Assembly: GCF_028686475.1 (NCBI RefSeq)
Contig: NZ_JAQUCA010000007.1
Location: 62,001 to 126,000 of the forward strand
Direction: 5' to 3'
DNA: 64,000 nt
Source: Giesbergeria sp.
Lineage (GTDB): Bacteria > Pseudomonadota > Gammaproteobacteria > Burkholderiales > Burkholderiaceae_C
Below the pieces are notes generated by a model. The model had not been told where the DNA came from. It was given only the letters and a program-made list of their open reading frames with translations, and did not search any database. Of this stretch, positions 63,732-64,000 are shown in pieces. A program made the translations under genes and the position numbers. Within the stretch, counting starts at the first letter, position 1. Each line of letters starts with the position of its first letter.

Positions 63732-64000
63732 TCAGTTCTCAGCAATCTCCCCCTCCCCCACCGTCCGCCATGTGCAAACCTTCTCGAATGGCACGCCGTT
63801 GTTTCTGCCGCGCAGAACGCTGGTGTAGCTTGTGGCAACCACGGGCAAGGGATTGATGGGAATCAGCGTAGCAACGCCATCCCACAATAGTTGATTTGCA
63901 TCATTATCTTTGGTCATCACAACAGTGTTGATTAAGTTATTGTTTGCATCTCGAAGCTCCCACGAATCGACCGTCAGTTTTTGACCGAATTTCACTCGTG
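63732..64000 (-). CDS. Partial gene, C-terminal part
   Basis: At least 89 codons, open to the window edge, so the N-terminus lies outside. The sequence (DSWELRDANNNLINTVVMTKDND...TSVLRGRNNGVPFEKVCTWRTVGEGEIAEN) looks like a beta-rich surface or fibre-type end. It does not match the PilV tail. Its last ~33 codons occur again at 62987. Confidence 0.6.
   Translation of the reverse strand, partial: RVKFGQKLTVDSWELRDANNNLINTVVMTKDNDANQLLWDGVATLIPINPLPVVATSYTSVLRGRNNGVPFEKVCTWRTVGEGEIAEN

Noticed and set aside
1..64000. tRNA or rRNA genes and an ICE attachment site
   Set aside because: No cloverleaf or rRNA sequence recognised by eye; the ends of the element are probably outside the window.

Overview
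The window reads as Gram-negative, proteobacterial DNA, probably betaproteobacterial. This rests on the gene families and general sequence character; there is no rRNA or housekeeping locus to fix the species. It has three parts: an integron cassette array (1 to about 9.5 kb, with decayed traces to about 11.2 kb), a mobile-element maintenance module (about 10.8-43.2 kb), and a conjugation/pilus block (43.3-61.9 kb), followed by a short accessory tail.

Integron. I count 21 good attC sites and about four decayed ones, all in one orientation, so the integrase should lie left of the window. Coding cassettes carry mostly small membrane or unrecognised proteins, plus an LprI-like protein, a DUF6678-like protein and a possible uracil-glycosylase-like protein. 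About half the array is ORF-less: nine copies of a ~240-bp cassette (family A) and three of a ~280-320-bp cassette (family B). Tails of both families are also fused to coding cassettes.

Maintenance module. Small minus-strand genes and a secreted RTX-type subtilase lead into a DUF1845/TIGR03761-like gene typical of integrative conjugative elements. Then come SbcD- and SbcC-like proteins, SSB, a Toprim primase, a C5-methyltransferase, an IscB element with its omega-RNA, DUF2786 and RdgC genes, a PAP2 phosphatase, a sliding-clamp homologue, many small orphan genes, HigBA and MazF-like toxin genes, a second DNA methyltransferase and a ParB-family protein. Together they look like the DNA-processing and anti-host-defence part of an ICE or large plasmid.

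Conjugation/pilus block. A VirB11/TrbB-like ATPase and TrbC-, D-, E-, J- and L-like proteins run directly into an R64-type (type IVb) pilus operon: lytic transglycosylase, TcpQ/PilL-like, PilN, PilO, PilP, PilQ, PilR, PilS and PilV.

The most unusual signals are these. (1) About 19 plus-strand transcription units between 16.6 and 41.5 kb share a structured leader. In most of them two adjacent hairpins share bases and so exclude each other, and several end in a hairpin that buries the Shine-Dalgarno sequence; sequences differ while pairing is kept. (2) The IscB carries Asn and Gln at two positions where RuvC catalytic Asp and Glu are expected, with an intact HNH. (3) A perfect 20-bp palindrome occurs 15 times between genes, often with a T or A tract that makes it an intrinsic terminator. 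(4) A short element sharing its terminal motif with the IscB element interrupts a gene at 29.85 kb.
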